Under the pieces are notes generated by a model that saw nothing but the letters and a program-made list of their open reading frames with translations, was not told the origin of the DNA and searched no databases. Source: Dinoroseobacter sp013215265 (GTDB lineage Bacteria > Pseudomonadota > Alphaproteobacteria > Rhodobacterales > Rhodobacteraceae). Taken from it: 64,000 nt of DNA. The translations under genes were made by a program, and so were the position numbers. This document shows, piece after piece, positions 43,740-53,157 of the stretch. Position 1 is the stretch's first letter. The number at the start of each line of letters is the position of its first letter. The stretch is from NCBI GenBank assembly GCA_963691755.1, contig OY829366.1:2852001-2916000 (forward strand), read 5' to 3'.

Positions 43740-44054
43740 ATGCTATACAAACTGGATTTCACCGTTGAGTACGACGATACCATGGCACAGCAAGGTCTGT
43801 TGGGCGTTTGGGCTGAAGAGGCAAATGCCGCTTTGGGCGCAAAATCGGCAGGCGTCGTCGTCGATCTTTGGAAAGTTGTCGGCGAGCGCAAGGTGCTCGT
43901 GATCGCAGATGTCGAAACCCCCGACGATTTGGACCGCATCCTTTTCGATCTTCCGATCATGCAAAAGATGGGGCACCTTGTTCAGGTGGATGTAAAATCG
44001 CTTCGCCGCTACGAAGATTTCGCAGACGATGTAAAAGAGCGCATCGGGCGCTGA
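43740..44054 (+). CDS. muconolactone isomerase-like small protein
   Basis: 104 residues with the alpha/beta pattern of the MIase-like dimeric ferredoxin fold: MLYKLDFTV, WKVVGERKVLVIADVETPDDLDRILFDLPIM. True muconolactone isomerases are about 92-96 residues, and no catechol-pathway genes are near. A binding or isomerase role on a small aldehyde or lactone is conceivable given the glyoxalase neighbour. GGGAGG ribosome site upstream. Confidence 0.75.
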   Translation: MLYKLDFTVEYDDTMAQQGLLGVWAEEANAALGAKSAGVVVDLWKVVGERKVLVIADVETPDDLDRILFDLPIMQKMGHLVQVDVKSLRRYEDFADDVKERIGR

Positions 44055-44075
44055 TCGGCAGAAGGGCAGGTTCAA

Positions 44076-44447
44076 ATGTGCCAGTTATTCATTGATGCAG
44101 ACCCGGCGCTTTGGACGTCTCATACCCGTTCGTTCCGAATGGATGGGATGGTGACAAGTGTTCGGCTGGAAGAAATGTTCTGGCGCACGCTTGAAACAAT
44201 TGGGGCGCGGGACGATTTGACCGTCCCGCAGCTCTTGCACAGGCTTTACAATGAAAGCCTCGACGCAGGCCATGATGTGGGGAATTTCACATCGTTCTTG
44301 CGCGTCTGTTGTTTGCGGTTTCTGGACCTTCAGTTGCGCGGACTCATTCCGACGGAAGACCGCGTCAAGCTTTCGCAGCTTCCTGCCACCGATATCTTGA
44401 CGCTTGAAACTCTTGAGCGCGCAAAGGCCAAGCCAAGACTGTCTTAA
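44076..44447 (+). CDS. ribbon-helix-helix domain protein
   Basis: 123 residues. The central part (FRMDGMVTSVRLEEMFWRTLETIGARDDLTV) fits the RHH_4 ribbon-helix-helix family, a compact DNA-binding or scaffold fold common in alphaproteobacteria as a single-copy gene. It follows the MIase-like gene by 21 bases. Targets are unknown. Confidence 0.8.
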   Translation: MCQLFIDADPALWTSHTRSFRMDGMVTSVRLEEMFWRTLETIGARDDLTVPQLLHRLYNESLDAGHDVGNFTSFLRVCCLRFLDLQLRGLIPTEDRVKLSQLPATDILTLETLERAKAKPRLS

Positions 44448-44508
44448 AGGGTCTTCGGAAAACTAAACCGGCAAAATCGAGTTCAGCAAACCGATCTTTC
44501 CAGGCGCC

Positions 44509-45639
44509 CTACCCCAACACTTCATCCAAAACAGGCTCTAGCCGTGCCAACGTTCCGGGGACGTCATACAGCTTGTCGACCCCAAACAATCCGATCCTGA
44601 AGGTGCGGAAGTCAGCGGGTTCATCACATTCCAAGGGAACACCCGCAGCGATTTGCGTTCCAAGGGCCGAGAATTTAGATCCATTCGAGATATCAGGGTC
44701 GTCGGTATAACTGACGACAACGCCGGGTGCCCCGAAGCCATCAGCGGCGACAGAGACGACCCCCTTGTCGGCCATCATCGCCCGTACCGCATCGCCCAGC
44801 GCCCACTGGGCATCTTTGAGACGGTTGAAGCCATACTCTTTGGTCTCAAACATGGTATCGCGAAACACCCGCAGGGCATCTGTGGGCATGGTGGCGTGAT
44901 AGGCGTGCTTGCCGGCCTCGTAAGTCGCCATGATTGCCAGCCATTTCTTGAGATCGATTGCAAAACTCGATGACGTGGTTTCGGCAAGTCTGGCTTCGGC
45001 GCGCTCGGACATCATGACGAGGCCCGCACAGGGCTGCGCACTCCAGCCTTTTTGAGGCGCGGAAATCAAAACATCGACCCCAGTGGCGCGCATGTCGACC
45101 CAAACGCAGCCTGAGGCGATGCAATCGAGCACCATAAGGGCGCCAACCTGATGGGCCGCATCTGCCATGGCGGTGATGTAGTCGTCTGGCAGGATCACCC
45201 CTGCAGAGGTTTCCACATGCGGGGCAAATACGATCTCGGGGCGTTCTTCAAGAATGCGCGCGGTGACTTCTTCGATAGGTGCTGGCGCAAAAGGCGCGCG
45301 AGTATCATTGCCGGTTTGGCGCGCTTTCAGCACGACCGCGTCAGACGGAAGACCGCCGGTTTCGAAAATCTGGCTCCAGCGGTAGGAAAACCACCCATTG
45401 CGGACAACAAGCGCTTTGCGGCCTTCGGCAAATTGACGGGCCACCGCTTCCATGCCGTACGTACCGCCGCCCGGGATCAGCGCCACGGCATCTGCATTGT
45501 AAACCTCGCGCAGCATCGAAGAGATATCGCGCATCACTTCGCCAAATGCTGCTGACATTGAATTCAGGGATCTGTCCGTGAAGACGACCGAAAACTCGGC
45601 AAGGCCATCCGGATCGACTGTGTTCAGCAATGCTGTCAT
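44509..45639 (-). CDS. class V aminotransferase (serine-pyruvate/alanine-glyoxylate type)
   Basis: 376 residues, fold type I PLP enzyme. Visible are PGGGTYGMEAVAR, the PLP-binding VLDCIASGCVW with its Asp, and the Schiff-base Lys in SAPQKGWSAQP. Related to serine-glyoxylate and alanine-glyoxylate aminotransferases. The gene stands alone on the minus strand, with a GGAGGAAACC ribosome site before the ATG. Exact amino-donor specificity unknown. Confidence 0.88.
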   Translation of the reverse strand: MTALLNTVDPDGLAEFSVVFTDRSLNSMSAAFGEVMRDISSMLREVYNADAVALIPGGGTYGMEAVARQFAEGRKALVVRNGWFSYRWSQIFETGGLPSDAVVLKARQTGNDTRAPFAPAPIEEVTARILEERPEIVFAPHVETSAGVILPDDYITAMADAAHQVGALMVLDCIASGCVWVDMRATGVDVLISAPQKGWSAQPCAGLVMMSERAEARLAETTSSSFAIDLKKWLAIMATYEAGKHAYHATMPTDALRVFRDTMFETKEYGFNRLKDAQWALGDAVRAMMADKGVVSVAADGFGAPGVVVSYTDDPDISNGSKFSALGTQIAAGVPLECDEPADFRTFRIGLFGVDKLYDVPGTLARLEPVLDEVLG

Positions 45640-45811
45640 GGTGGTTTCCTCCGCTCTCGGGGATTATGGCTAACGACCTGGGTCGTTCGACGCAAAATGT
45701 TTTTCACCCATTTTTCGCAAGAAACGTGCGGCTGCACGGGTCACATGTTTCCGATGGGAACGCGCGCGGGGCCCATTGACAGCCCAGCCACACAGCGCCA
45801 AGCCTTGCCAC

Positions 45812-47260
45812 ATGTATGACGTGCGCCCAGTAGGTTATGTCACAGGACTGCTTTTGACGGCTTTGGGCGCGTCTATGCTTGTGCCTTTTGTGACGGACCT
45901 TGTTCTCGACACAGGCAATGCCTGGGCGTTCTTTGAAAGCGCTGTGATCACTGCATTGGTCGGTATTTTGACGTCGATTGCATGTTCCAACGGGGTCAAG
46001 CAGCGCCTGTCCATCCAACAGACCTTCCTGATGGCCGTCGGGGTCTGGCTGTTGTTGCCAGCGTTTGGCGCCTTGCCGTTCTGGATGGGTGCGGTTCAGG
46101 CACCTTACGTAGACGCGATGTTTGAAGCCATGTCAGGGCTGACAACGACGGGGGCGACGGTGTTTGTGGGGCTGGATGAGATGCCCGCCGGGCTATTGGT
46201 GTGGCGATCTATGCTGCAATGGTTCGGCGGTGTCGGAATTATCGTTGTGGCCATGGTGTTCCTGCCTGAATTGCGGGTTGGTGGGATGCAGATCTTCCGC
46301 TCGGAAGGCTTTGACACGATGGGGAAGATCCTGCCGCGGGCGGCTGAAATCGCGCGACAAATCTCGATCATCTATCTGGGCCTGACGATCGCCTGCATCA
46401 TCGGATACATGCTGGTCGGGCTAAGCTCTTTTGATGCGCTGAACCACGCGTTTACGACAGTTTCCACCGGCGGGTTCTCGACCCGTGATGCAAGCTTTGG
46501 GGCCTTTCAGGGCGCGCCTGAATACGTATCGGTTGTCTTCATCATCCTCGCGAGCCTGCCCTTCGTGCGGTACGTGCAAATTCTAGCGGGCAGCGCTGAA
46601 CCGTTATGGCGCGACGCCCAGGTGCGCGCCTTTGTCGGGACGGTTGCTTTTGTCACCCTGGCGATATCCCTGCTGCGCGTTGGCCTTCTGGATGAGCCTA
46701 CGGAACCTGCCTTTCGCGAGGCGCTCTTCAACGTCACGTCCATCCTGTCCGGAACGGGCTATGCCAGCACGGACTATCAGCTTTGGGGATCGCTCGCGGT
46801 GGTGGTGTTCTTCTTCCTAGGCCTTGTCGGTGGCTGTGCGGGATCAACCTGCTGTTCGATCAAAATCTTCCGCTATCAGATTCTGTTTTCAGCCATTGTT
46901 GCGCAGGTGCGCCGCATCCACTCGCCCAATGGCTTGTTTGCAGTGCGCTACGAGGGTCGGACGGTGAGCGAGGACGTCCTGAATTCGGTCATGGCATTCT
47001 TCGTGATGTTTACTGTCTCTGTCGGGATCGTCTCGGTCTCGCTGGCCTTGACCGGGCTGGATGTCGTGACCTCGCTGTCGGGGTCCGCTGCGGCGCTGGC
47101 CAATATCGGACCGGGGCTTGGCGACATCATCGGGCCTGCGGGCACCTATGAAAGTCTGAATGATACAGCCAAATGGATCCTGACCGCCGCGATGCTGATC
47201 GGGCGGTTGGAATTGATGGCGGTGTTTGTGCTCTTTACGCGGCGCTTCTGGGTGAACTAA
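45812..47260 (+). CDS. trkH: TrkH-type potassium uptake channel
   Basis: 482 residues from MYDVRPVGYV; an alternative TTG at 45776 adds twelve residues. Four M1-P-M2 repeats with selectivity filters are visible: SGLTTTGATVF, STGGFSTRD, SGTGYASTDY and ANIGPGLGD. The C terminus GRLELMAVFVLFTRRFWVN is typical. It forms the membrane pore of the Trk K+ uptake system; trkA is not in the window. Confidence 0.95.
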   Translation: MYDVRPVGYVTGLLLTALGASMLVPFVTDLVLDTGNAWAFFESAVITALVGILTSIACSNGVKQRLSIQQTFLMAVGVWLLLPAFGALPFWMGAVQAPYVDAMFEAMSGLTTTGATVFVGLDEMPAGLLVWRSMLQWFGGVGIIVVAMVFLPELRVGGMQIFRSEGFDTMGKILPRAAEIARQISIIYLGLTIACIIGYMLVGLSSFDALNHAFTTVSTGGFSTRDASFGAFQGAPEYVSVVFIILASLPFVRYVQILAGSAEPLWRDAQVRAFVGTVAFVTLAISLLRVGLLDEPTEPAFREALFNVTSILSGTGYASTDYQLWGSLAVVVFFFLGLVGGCAGSTCCSIKIFRYQILFSAIVAQVRRIHSPNGLFAVRYEGRTVSEDVLNSVMAFFVMFTVSVGIVSVSLALTGLDVVTSLSGSAAALANIGPGLGDIIGPAGTYESLNDTAKWILTAAMLIGRLELMAVFVLFTRRFWVN

Positions 47261-47294
47261 TCGCCCGTTACTGCCGCTCATCAGCGGTCGCGGA

Positions 47295-49055
47295 TTATTC
47301 CCAGCAACTTACAAGAACAGTCATATCTGCGGCCAGAAGAGCCAGATCTTCCGGTGCAACCAGGCCATCTGCCATGGCCTTGCGGGGGCTCACCCCGGCC
47401 TCACGAAGCAGAAACTCGATGGCTTCCGCGTCAGCAGCGAAGTTCACGCCATCCGGAAGCAGCCTGGATCCATCACTCTGACTTGGCAGGAGCATGCCAA
47501 GAACAGTCCCGGACGCATCAAGGACAGGACCACCTGAATCGCCCGGCAGAACCGAGACCGCAAGACGTGTCAGTTCTTCCTCGCCATTTAGCCCCCTGAG
47601 ATCTTCAAGCGTGCCGAAGCTGAGCGTGGGTGCGCCGAGAGCGCCCTCGAAGGAAAAGCCTGCAACCGCAATTTGCCCGCGCAGACGCGGCACGCCATCG
47701 AGGAAGGCCGCGTAGTTGATCGGCGCCTGAGCGCTGGTAGGCCGCAGCACTGCAAGGCCCAGCGCATCGTCCTGAGCGACAACATTGGCCTCGATCGTTG
47801 TCGAGCCCCCAAGCGTGATGCGCTTGCATTGCGAAACGGCCTCACCCGTGGTCAGGATCGATCCGTTTGGATCTACAAAAAAGCCCGAACGGGAAAGGAT
47901 AGGCTGACGAATTTCAAGGCCCGCCATCAGGTCGATGCGTTCATCTTCTGGCGCCTGACCCAGCGTTTCGTCGAGGGCTGTGCTGCCAACTGGGGTGAAG
48001 CTGTCACGCATGAAACGCACGATCTTGTTCATCAGGTCTGCCTCTTCGGGCTTCCATGTGATGGTAAACCCTTTGATCAGGCCGTCATTGAGACGGGCAT
48101 AGGTGTAGCTGTGCAGATCATCATTTTGACCTGTCAGCGTGAAATCGTTGTTGCGCTTCTCGCGCGCACCCTCGAGCGGTACGATCTCAAGCGTTTGCAT
48201 GATGTCATAGAGGCCATGCAGCGTGGCACGCGTTCCCTCCTGGCTGATCAGCAGAACGCGAACGCCTGAATTGTCTGTGTTGTCGTAATGGACAAAGGGC
48301 GGCTCAAAGCGCGAGAAGGCCACACGTGCCATAGGCAGTTGCATCTCGATGCCCGCAGCATCGTCACGCACAACCTGAAGCCCGACGCTGTCGAGTTCTT
48401 CCTGATAGCTGTCAAGCAACTCGGCGCGCTGGCGGGTGGTCAGGATACCCGTAGGTTCATACCCCTGCGACGCTTGCCAGTCGCCCATCGCACGGCGGGT
48501 TCCGGATCCGAAGGCACCGTCAATCCCAGAATTGTAAAACCCAAACCACTGCATTGCGATCTGAAGCGCTTCGCGGGCGGGGCGATCAAGCGCGCGCTCG
48601 CTGCGGCGTGCTTCTGCGGGTGTTTCATCGGGCAATTCGGTTTGAACAGGCACAATGACAAGCTGCTCGACTTCAGGCTCTGGCTCGGGGTCGGCTTGAC
48701 CCGGGGCGACCGGAGTTGCCGCAAGCGTGTTGGCACCAATGGGCCAAAACTGACCGATATAGTCACGGCCGTCGGCGAGATAGGAATCCCGCGGGATTAG
48801 TCCGGTCCGCAAAAGGCGGCGCAGCTCCTCAGAGGCGACCTCTTCGGTGAAAGGGCCGAGTGCGATCGCGTACCAACCAGATCGCAGGCGTACCCCGTTC
48901 ACATTTTCAATCACGGCAGCGTAGCGCCTTATGGAGACTTCGGTTTCACCCAAGGTCGGATTTGCTTCCACCTGCACCCAAACGCGTTCCTGAGCATCTG
49001 CAGCAGCGGATAAGAATAGAAAAAGACCAACCAAAAGCGAAAGAAAACGTATCAT
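47295..49055 (-). CDS. SPOR/PG-binding protein with inactive trypsin-like domain
   Basis: 586 residues from MIRFLSLLVGL, which begins a signal peptide ending near DAQE. Residues about 20-100 look like a SPOR-type repeat; about 160-230 a peptidoglycan-binding fold (QIAMQWFGFYNSGIDGAFGSGTRRAM); about 385-586 a trypsin-like fold. In the latter the catalytic His is Glu405 (LTTGEAV instead of LTNAHVV) and the Asp is Gly433 (GLAVL instead of DLALL), while Ser507 in PGDSGGP remains. So proteolysis by the usual triad is not expected. Probably a periplasmic cell-wall-bound sensor or scaffold. Confidence 0.82.
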   Translation of the reverse strand: MIRFLSLLVGLFLFLSAAADAQERVWVQVEANPTLGETEVSIRRYAAVIENVNGVRLRSGWYAIALGPFTEEVASEELRRLLRTGLIPRDSYLADGRDYIGQFWPIGANTLAATPVAPGQADPEPEPEVEQLVIVPVQTELPDETPAEARRSERALDRPAREALQIAMQWFGFYNSGIDGAFGSGTRRAMGDWQASQGYEPTGILTTRQRAELLDSYQEELDSVGLQVVRDDAAGIEMQLPMARVAFSRFEPPFVHYDNTDNSGVRVLLISQEGTRATLHGLYDIMQTLEIVPLEGAREKRNNDFTLTGQNDDLHSYTYARLNDGLIKGFTITWKPEEADLMNKIVRFMRDSFTPVGSTALDETLGQAPEDERIDLMAGLEIRQPILSRSGFFVDPNGSILTTGEAVSQCKRITLGGSTTIEANVVAQDDALGLAVLRPTSAQAPINYAAFLDGVPRLRGQIAVAGFSFEGALGAPTLSFGTLEDLRGLNGEEELTRLAVSVLPGDSGGPVLDASGTVLGMLLPSQSDGSRLLPDGVNFAADAEAIEFLLREAGVSPRKAMADGLVAPEDLALLAADMTVLVSCWE

Positions 49056-49212
49056 GAGTGCCTGCGATTCTGCATTATGTGCCAATTGCAGCAGACCCTA
49101 GCATCTTGTTGGCTGATTGCACCTAAATATAGGGGATCGCTTGATTGACCGCCCTGCCCCTGTTGCCTATGGAGAACGCGCTTTTCTTCCGCGCTGTCAT
49201 AAGGGGTCGTTG

Positions 49213-50139
49213 ATGGACACGCCGCGCTCGTTCCAAGAGATCATTTTGCGATTGCAAACCTACTGGGCTGGCAAAGGCTGCGCTGTTTTGCAGCCCTATG
49301 ACATGGAAGTGGGTGCAGGCACATTTCACCCGGCGACCACCTTGCGTGCGCTTGGCACGCAGCCCTGGGCCGCGGCGTATGTGCAGCCCTCGCGCAGACC
49401 GACAGATGGCCGGTATGGTGAAAACCCCAACCGACTGCAGCATTACTACCAGTTTCAGGTGCTGATTAAGCCGAGCCCGCCCGATTTGCAGGAACTCTAT
49501 CTGGGATCGCTCGAAGCGATCGGGATCGATATGGCCATGCACGATATCCGCTTCGTTGAAGACGACTGGGAGAGCCCCACACTTGGCGCCTGGGGTCTGG
49601 GCTGGGAAGTTTGGTGCGACGGTATGGAAGTCAGCCAGTTCACGTATTTCCAGCAGGTCGGCGGTCATGACTGCCACCCTGTCTCAGGTGAGCTGACCTA
49701 CGGGTTAGAGCGTCTGGCGATGTATGTTCTGGGCATCGACCATGTCATGGACATGCCATTTAATGATCCGCAGGCGCCGATTGCGCTGAACTATGGGGAT
49801 GTCTTTCGCCAGACTGAAGAAGAATACGCGCGCTGGAACTTCGATGTGGCCAATACCGACGTGTTGCTGAAGCACTTTGAAGAGGCCGAAGCCGAATGCC
49901 ATGCGATCCTTGCCCAAGAGGCAGAAGACCCCAAAACGGGCAAGCGGATCGTCATGGCGCACCCGGCCTATGATCAATGTATCAAGGCGAGCCACATCTT
50001 TAACCTGCTGGATGCCCGCGGTGTGATCTCGGTGACCGAGAGACAAGCCTATATTGGGCGGGTCCGGACCTTGGCCAAAGCCTGTGCAGATGCGTTTGTG
50101 CAGACCAGAGCCGGGGGGTGGGACGAGAACGCGGCATGA
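49213..50139 (+). CDS. glyQ: glycyl-tRNA synthetase alpha subunit
   Basis: 308 residues from MDTPRSFQEIILRLQ; the ATG at 49117 would add an unnatural leader. Class II synthetase motifs include GAGTFHPATTLRALG and QHYYQFQV; HVMDMPF and the long helical C terminus match GlyQ. With GlyS it charges tRNA-Gly. The two subunit genes are separated by one small gene. Confidence 0.97.
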   Translation: MDTPRSFQEIILRLQTYWAGKGCAVLQPYDMEVGAGTFHPATTLRALGTQPWAAAYVQPSRRPTDGRYGENPNRLQHYYQFQVLIKPSPPDLQELYLGSLEAIGIDMAMHDIRFVEDDWESPTLGAWGLGWEVWCDGMEVSQFTYFQQVGGHDCHPVSGELTYGLERLAMYVLGIDHVMDMPFNDPQAPIALNYGDVFRQTEEEYARWNFDVANTDVLLKHFEEAEAECHAILAQEAEDPKTGKRIVMAHPAYDQCIKASHIFNLLDARGVISVTERQAYIGRVRTLAKACADAFVQTRAGGWDENAA

Positions 50140-50212
50140 TGGTGACGACTTCAAATTCCACCGTGCCGGTGTCTGATCGCCAGCGCGTGTCAGCTCTGGC
50201 GGAGGTTTCGCC

Positions 50213-50728
50213 ATGAACTGGGGCAAGATCACCGTTGCTCTTCTTGTCGGCGCGGCTGTCGCGGCAGGTTTTGGTATCTGGTACACCCAGACCTACGCCT
50301 ATCATGTGCCGGCCCCCGAACAGAATGGGATCACGCTGACGACGCTTGAAGCAGAGACCGCGGTGTTGGAGGTGACAGATTTCACGGCAATCCAGTCTGA
50401 AAGTTCCCCGCTTGGGTTCCGGGCGTGCTTCAAGCTGCCAGAGCCGCCACTTGGTTTTACCGAGATCTACGATCGTCCGGACGAAACCGGCCCCACGATC
50501 GCGCCCGGCTGGTTTGATTGCTTCGATGCGCGTCAGATCGGCGAGGATCTGCTGTCGCGTGATGCGATCGCCCTGATGGGAACGAAGAATATTGCCTATG
50601 GGATCGACCGGATCATCGCGCTTTACCCCGATGGCACCGGCTTTGCCTGGCACCAGTTGAACAATTGCGGACGCAAGTCCTATGACGGCTCGCCGGTCGG
50701 CGAAGCCTGCCCGCCCCGAGATGAGTAA
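50213..50728 (+). CDS. DUF6446-type small envelope protein
   Basis: 171 residues. One N-terminal membrane segment (about 6-27) anchors a soluble domain with FRACFKLPEP, GWFDCFDARQIG, and GFAWHQLNNCGRKSYDG, and four or five cysteines. It lies between glyQ and glyS, a conserved position in Rhodobacteraceae. I recognise it as the DUF6446 type; function unknown. An AGGTTT... region before ATG is a weak ribosome site. Confidence 0.75.
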   Translation: MNWGKITVALLVGAAVAAGFGIWYTQTYAYHVPAPEQNGITLTTLEAETAVLEVTDFTAIQSESSPLGFRACFKLPEPPLGFTEIYDRPDETGPTIAPGWFDCFDARQIGEDLLSRDAIALMGTKNIAYGIDRIIALYPDGTGFAWHQLNNCGRKSYDGSPVGEACPPRDE

Positions 50729-50737
50729 GGACCGACC

Positions 50738-53059
50738 ATGCCCGATCTTCTGATCGAACTTTTTTCCGAGGAAATCCCGGCCCGCATGCAGGCGAAAGCT
50801 GCAAGCGACCTGCAAAAGCTGGTCACGAACGGACTGGTCGACGCGGGTTTGACCTATGGCGGAGCGCGCGCGTTTTCGACACCGCGGCGCCTGACACTGG
50901 CGATCTCGGACCTGTTGGCCGAAAGTCCTGCCACGCGTGAAGAACGCAAGGGGCCGAAAGCCGATGCGCCGGAGAAAGCGGTCGAAGGATTTCTGCGCTC
51001 AACCGGGTTGACGCGGGACGCACTGGAGACGCGTGAGACGCCGAAAGGCGATGTTCTGTTTGCAGTGATCGACAAACCCGGGCGGCCGGCGGCAGAGATC
51101 ATTGCCGACGTGCTGGAAAGTGCTGTGCGAAACTTCCCCTGGCCCAAATCGATGCGCTGGGGATCGGGCAGCCTGCGCTGGGTGCGTCCGTTGCATTCGA
51201 TCCTGTGCCTGATGAGCGACGACGCCGGCGCGCAGGTGGTGCCCGTTGAAATCGACGGGATTTCGTCAGGTGATGTCACATATGGGCACCGTTTCCTGTC
51301 AAAGGGTGCAATTTCGGTAACGTCTTTTGAGGATTACGAGACGAAGTTAAAGCGCGCCAAGGTGGTTCTGAACGCTGAGGAGCGCGCCGAGTCGATCTGG
51401 TCGGATGCCACCAACCAAGCTTTCGCGCTCGGGCTTGAGGTGGTCGAGGACAAAGGGCTTCTGGCCGAAGTGGCAGGGCTTGTTGAATGGCCTGTGGTGC
51501 TGATGGGCGAGATTGGCGAGGACTTCCTCGGCTTGCCGCCCGAGGTTTTGCAGACCTCAATGAAAGAGCACCAGAAATTCTTTTCGGTAAAGGACAAGAC
51601 CGGACAAATCGTGCGCTTTGTCACCGTAGCCAATACCGAGACGTTCGATAATGGGGCGACCATTTTGGCAGGCAACCAGAAGGTGCTGGCAGCGCGTTTG
51701 GCAGATGCAAAATTCTTCTGGGAAAATGACATCCGCGTGGCGGAAGCTGGCGCAGGTCCATGGCTGGAAAGCCTGGGCAATGTCACCTTCCACAACAAGC
51801 TGGGCAGCCAGGCCGAACGCATTGACCGGATTGCTACCTTGGCGCGGGAATTGGCACCGATTGTTGGGGCAGACGCCGCGCTTTCAGAAGATGCAGCGCG
51901 TTTTGTGAAAGCCGATCTGTCCTCGGAAATGGTGTACGAATTTCCCGAGCTGCAAGGGCTGATGGGCAAGTATTATGCAGGGCCTGCGGGGCACCCATTA
52001 GAAGTGGCCGAGGCTTGTGTGGAGCATTACCAACCGCTCGGGCCGTCAGATGACGTGCCGACCGCGCCTGTGTCGGTGGCGGTGGCGCTGGCCGACAAGC
52101 TGGATCTGCTGACCGGGTTCTGGGCGATTGATGAGAAGCCCACCGGGTCGAAAGACCCGTTCGCGCTGCGGCGGGCCGCGTTGGGTGTGATCCGCCTTGT
52201 TCTGGAAAATGACGTGCGCATTGCGCTGGACGATCAGCTAGATGCGGGCGTTTTCCAGCATTGGCAGCAAAGCGATCGCAAAGAACGCGAAAACCGCAGA
52301 TCAGATCGGTTTGAGGCCGCCAGAACGCTGGGCGTGCCGGTGGATGCGCTTGACGAGAAGGTGCGCGAGTTCCGCGAGAAACCCGCGCAGGATCGATCTT
52401 TGCAAGTCACCTCGCGGTTCAATGATCTGCTGAGCTGGGTTGGTGAGGGCGTGGGCGAAGCGCTCTCCAGTGTAGGCTCGAGCGTGTCGGATGCACTGTC
52501 AAAGATCGGCGTGGCCCGGTTTGATGACGAGGTGGATGATCTCTTGTCCTTCATCCATGACCGCTTGAAGGTTTTCCTGCGCGATCGCGGCATTCGCCAT
52601 GACGTGATTGATGCCTGCCTCGCGATGCCGGGCAATGATGACCTGACATTGCTGGTAAAGCGGGCGGAAGCGCTGTCAGAGGTTTTGAAAACCGAAGATG
52701 GCGAGAACCTGATCCAGGGCTACAAACGCGCGGCTAATATTCTGGGTCAGGCCGAAGAGGCCGATGGCGTGGAATATTCCTACGGCGCAGACGTGAAGTT
52801 CGCAGAAGATCCGGCGGAAAAGGCGCTTTTTGCAGCACTCGACAAGGCGGAAGCTGAAATTGCACCTGCTTTGCAGGATGAAGATTTTGCGGCGGCCATG
52901 GGTGCAATGGCGGATCTGCGTGGCCCGATTGATGCGTTTTTCGAGGCCGTACAGGTCAACGCCGACAGTCAGGTTCTGCGTCGCAATCGCCTGAACCTTC
53001 TGAGCCGGATCAGAAATACAATTGGTCAGGTTGCGGACCTCACGAAAGTCGAAGGGTAA
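50738..53059 (+). CDS. glyS: glycyl-tRNA synthetase beta subunit
   Basis: 773 residues, longer than E. coli GlyS (about 690). The extra length sits mainly around residues 520-600 (an Asp/Ser-rich helical insertion with LLSWVGEGVGEALSSVG). Conserved segments ELFSEEIPARMQ, FSTPRRL, and the tRNA-binding C-terminal domain with NRLNLLSRIR are present. A ribosome site overlaps the end of the DUF6446 gene. Same operon as glyQ. Confidence 0.96.
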   Translation: MPDLLIELFSEEIPARMQAKAASDLQKLVTNGLVDAGLTYGGARAFSTPRRLTLAISDLLAESPATREERKGPKADAPEKAVEGFLRSTGLTRDALETRETPKGDVLFAVIDKPGRPAAEIIADVLESAVRNFPWPKSMRWGSGSLRWVRPLHSILCLMSDDAGAQVVPVEIDGISSGDVTYGHRFLSKGAISVTSFEDYETKLKRAKVVLNAEERAESIWSDATNQAFALGLEVVEDKGLLAEVAGLVEWPVVLMGEIGEDFLGLPPEVLQTSMKEHQKFFSVKDKTGQIVRFVTVANTETFDNGATILAGNQKVLAARLADAKFFWENDIRVAEAGAGPWLESLGNVTFHNKLGSQAERIDRIATLARELAPIVGADAALSEDAARFVKADLSSEMVYEFPELQGLMGKYYAGPAGHPLEVAEACVEHYQPLGPSDDVPTAPVSVAVALADKLDLLTGFWAIDEKPTGSKDPFALRRAALGVIRLVLENDVRIALDDQLDAGVFQHWQQSDRKERENRRSDRFEAARTLGVPVDALDEKVREFREKPAQDRSLQVTSRFNDLLSWVGEGVGEALSSVGSSVSDALSKIGVARFDDEVDDLLSFIHDRLKVFLRDRGIRHDVIDACLAMPGNDDLTLLVKRAEALSEVLKTEDGENLIQGYKRAANILGQAEEADGVEYSYGADVKFAEDPAEKALFAALDKAEAEIAPALQDEDFAAAMGAMADLRGPIDAFFEAVQVNADSQVLRRNRLNLLSRIRNTIGQVADLTKVEG

Positions 53060-53157
53060 AGACAGGGCCACCCAAGCAAGGCACTTCCAACCAAACTCAC
53101 CATTGCGCTGAATGGTTGCATGCCTATGCTGCACCTCACCGAAGGGAGTGTGCCGCG

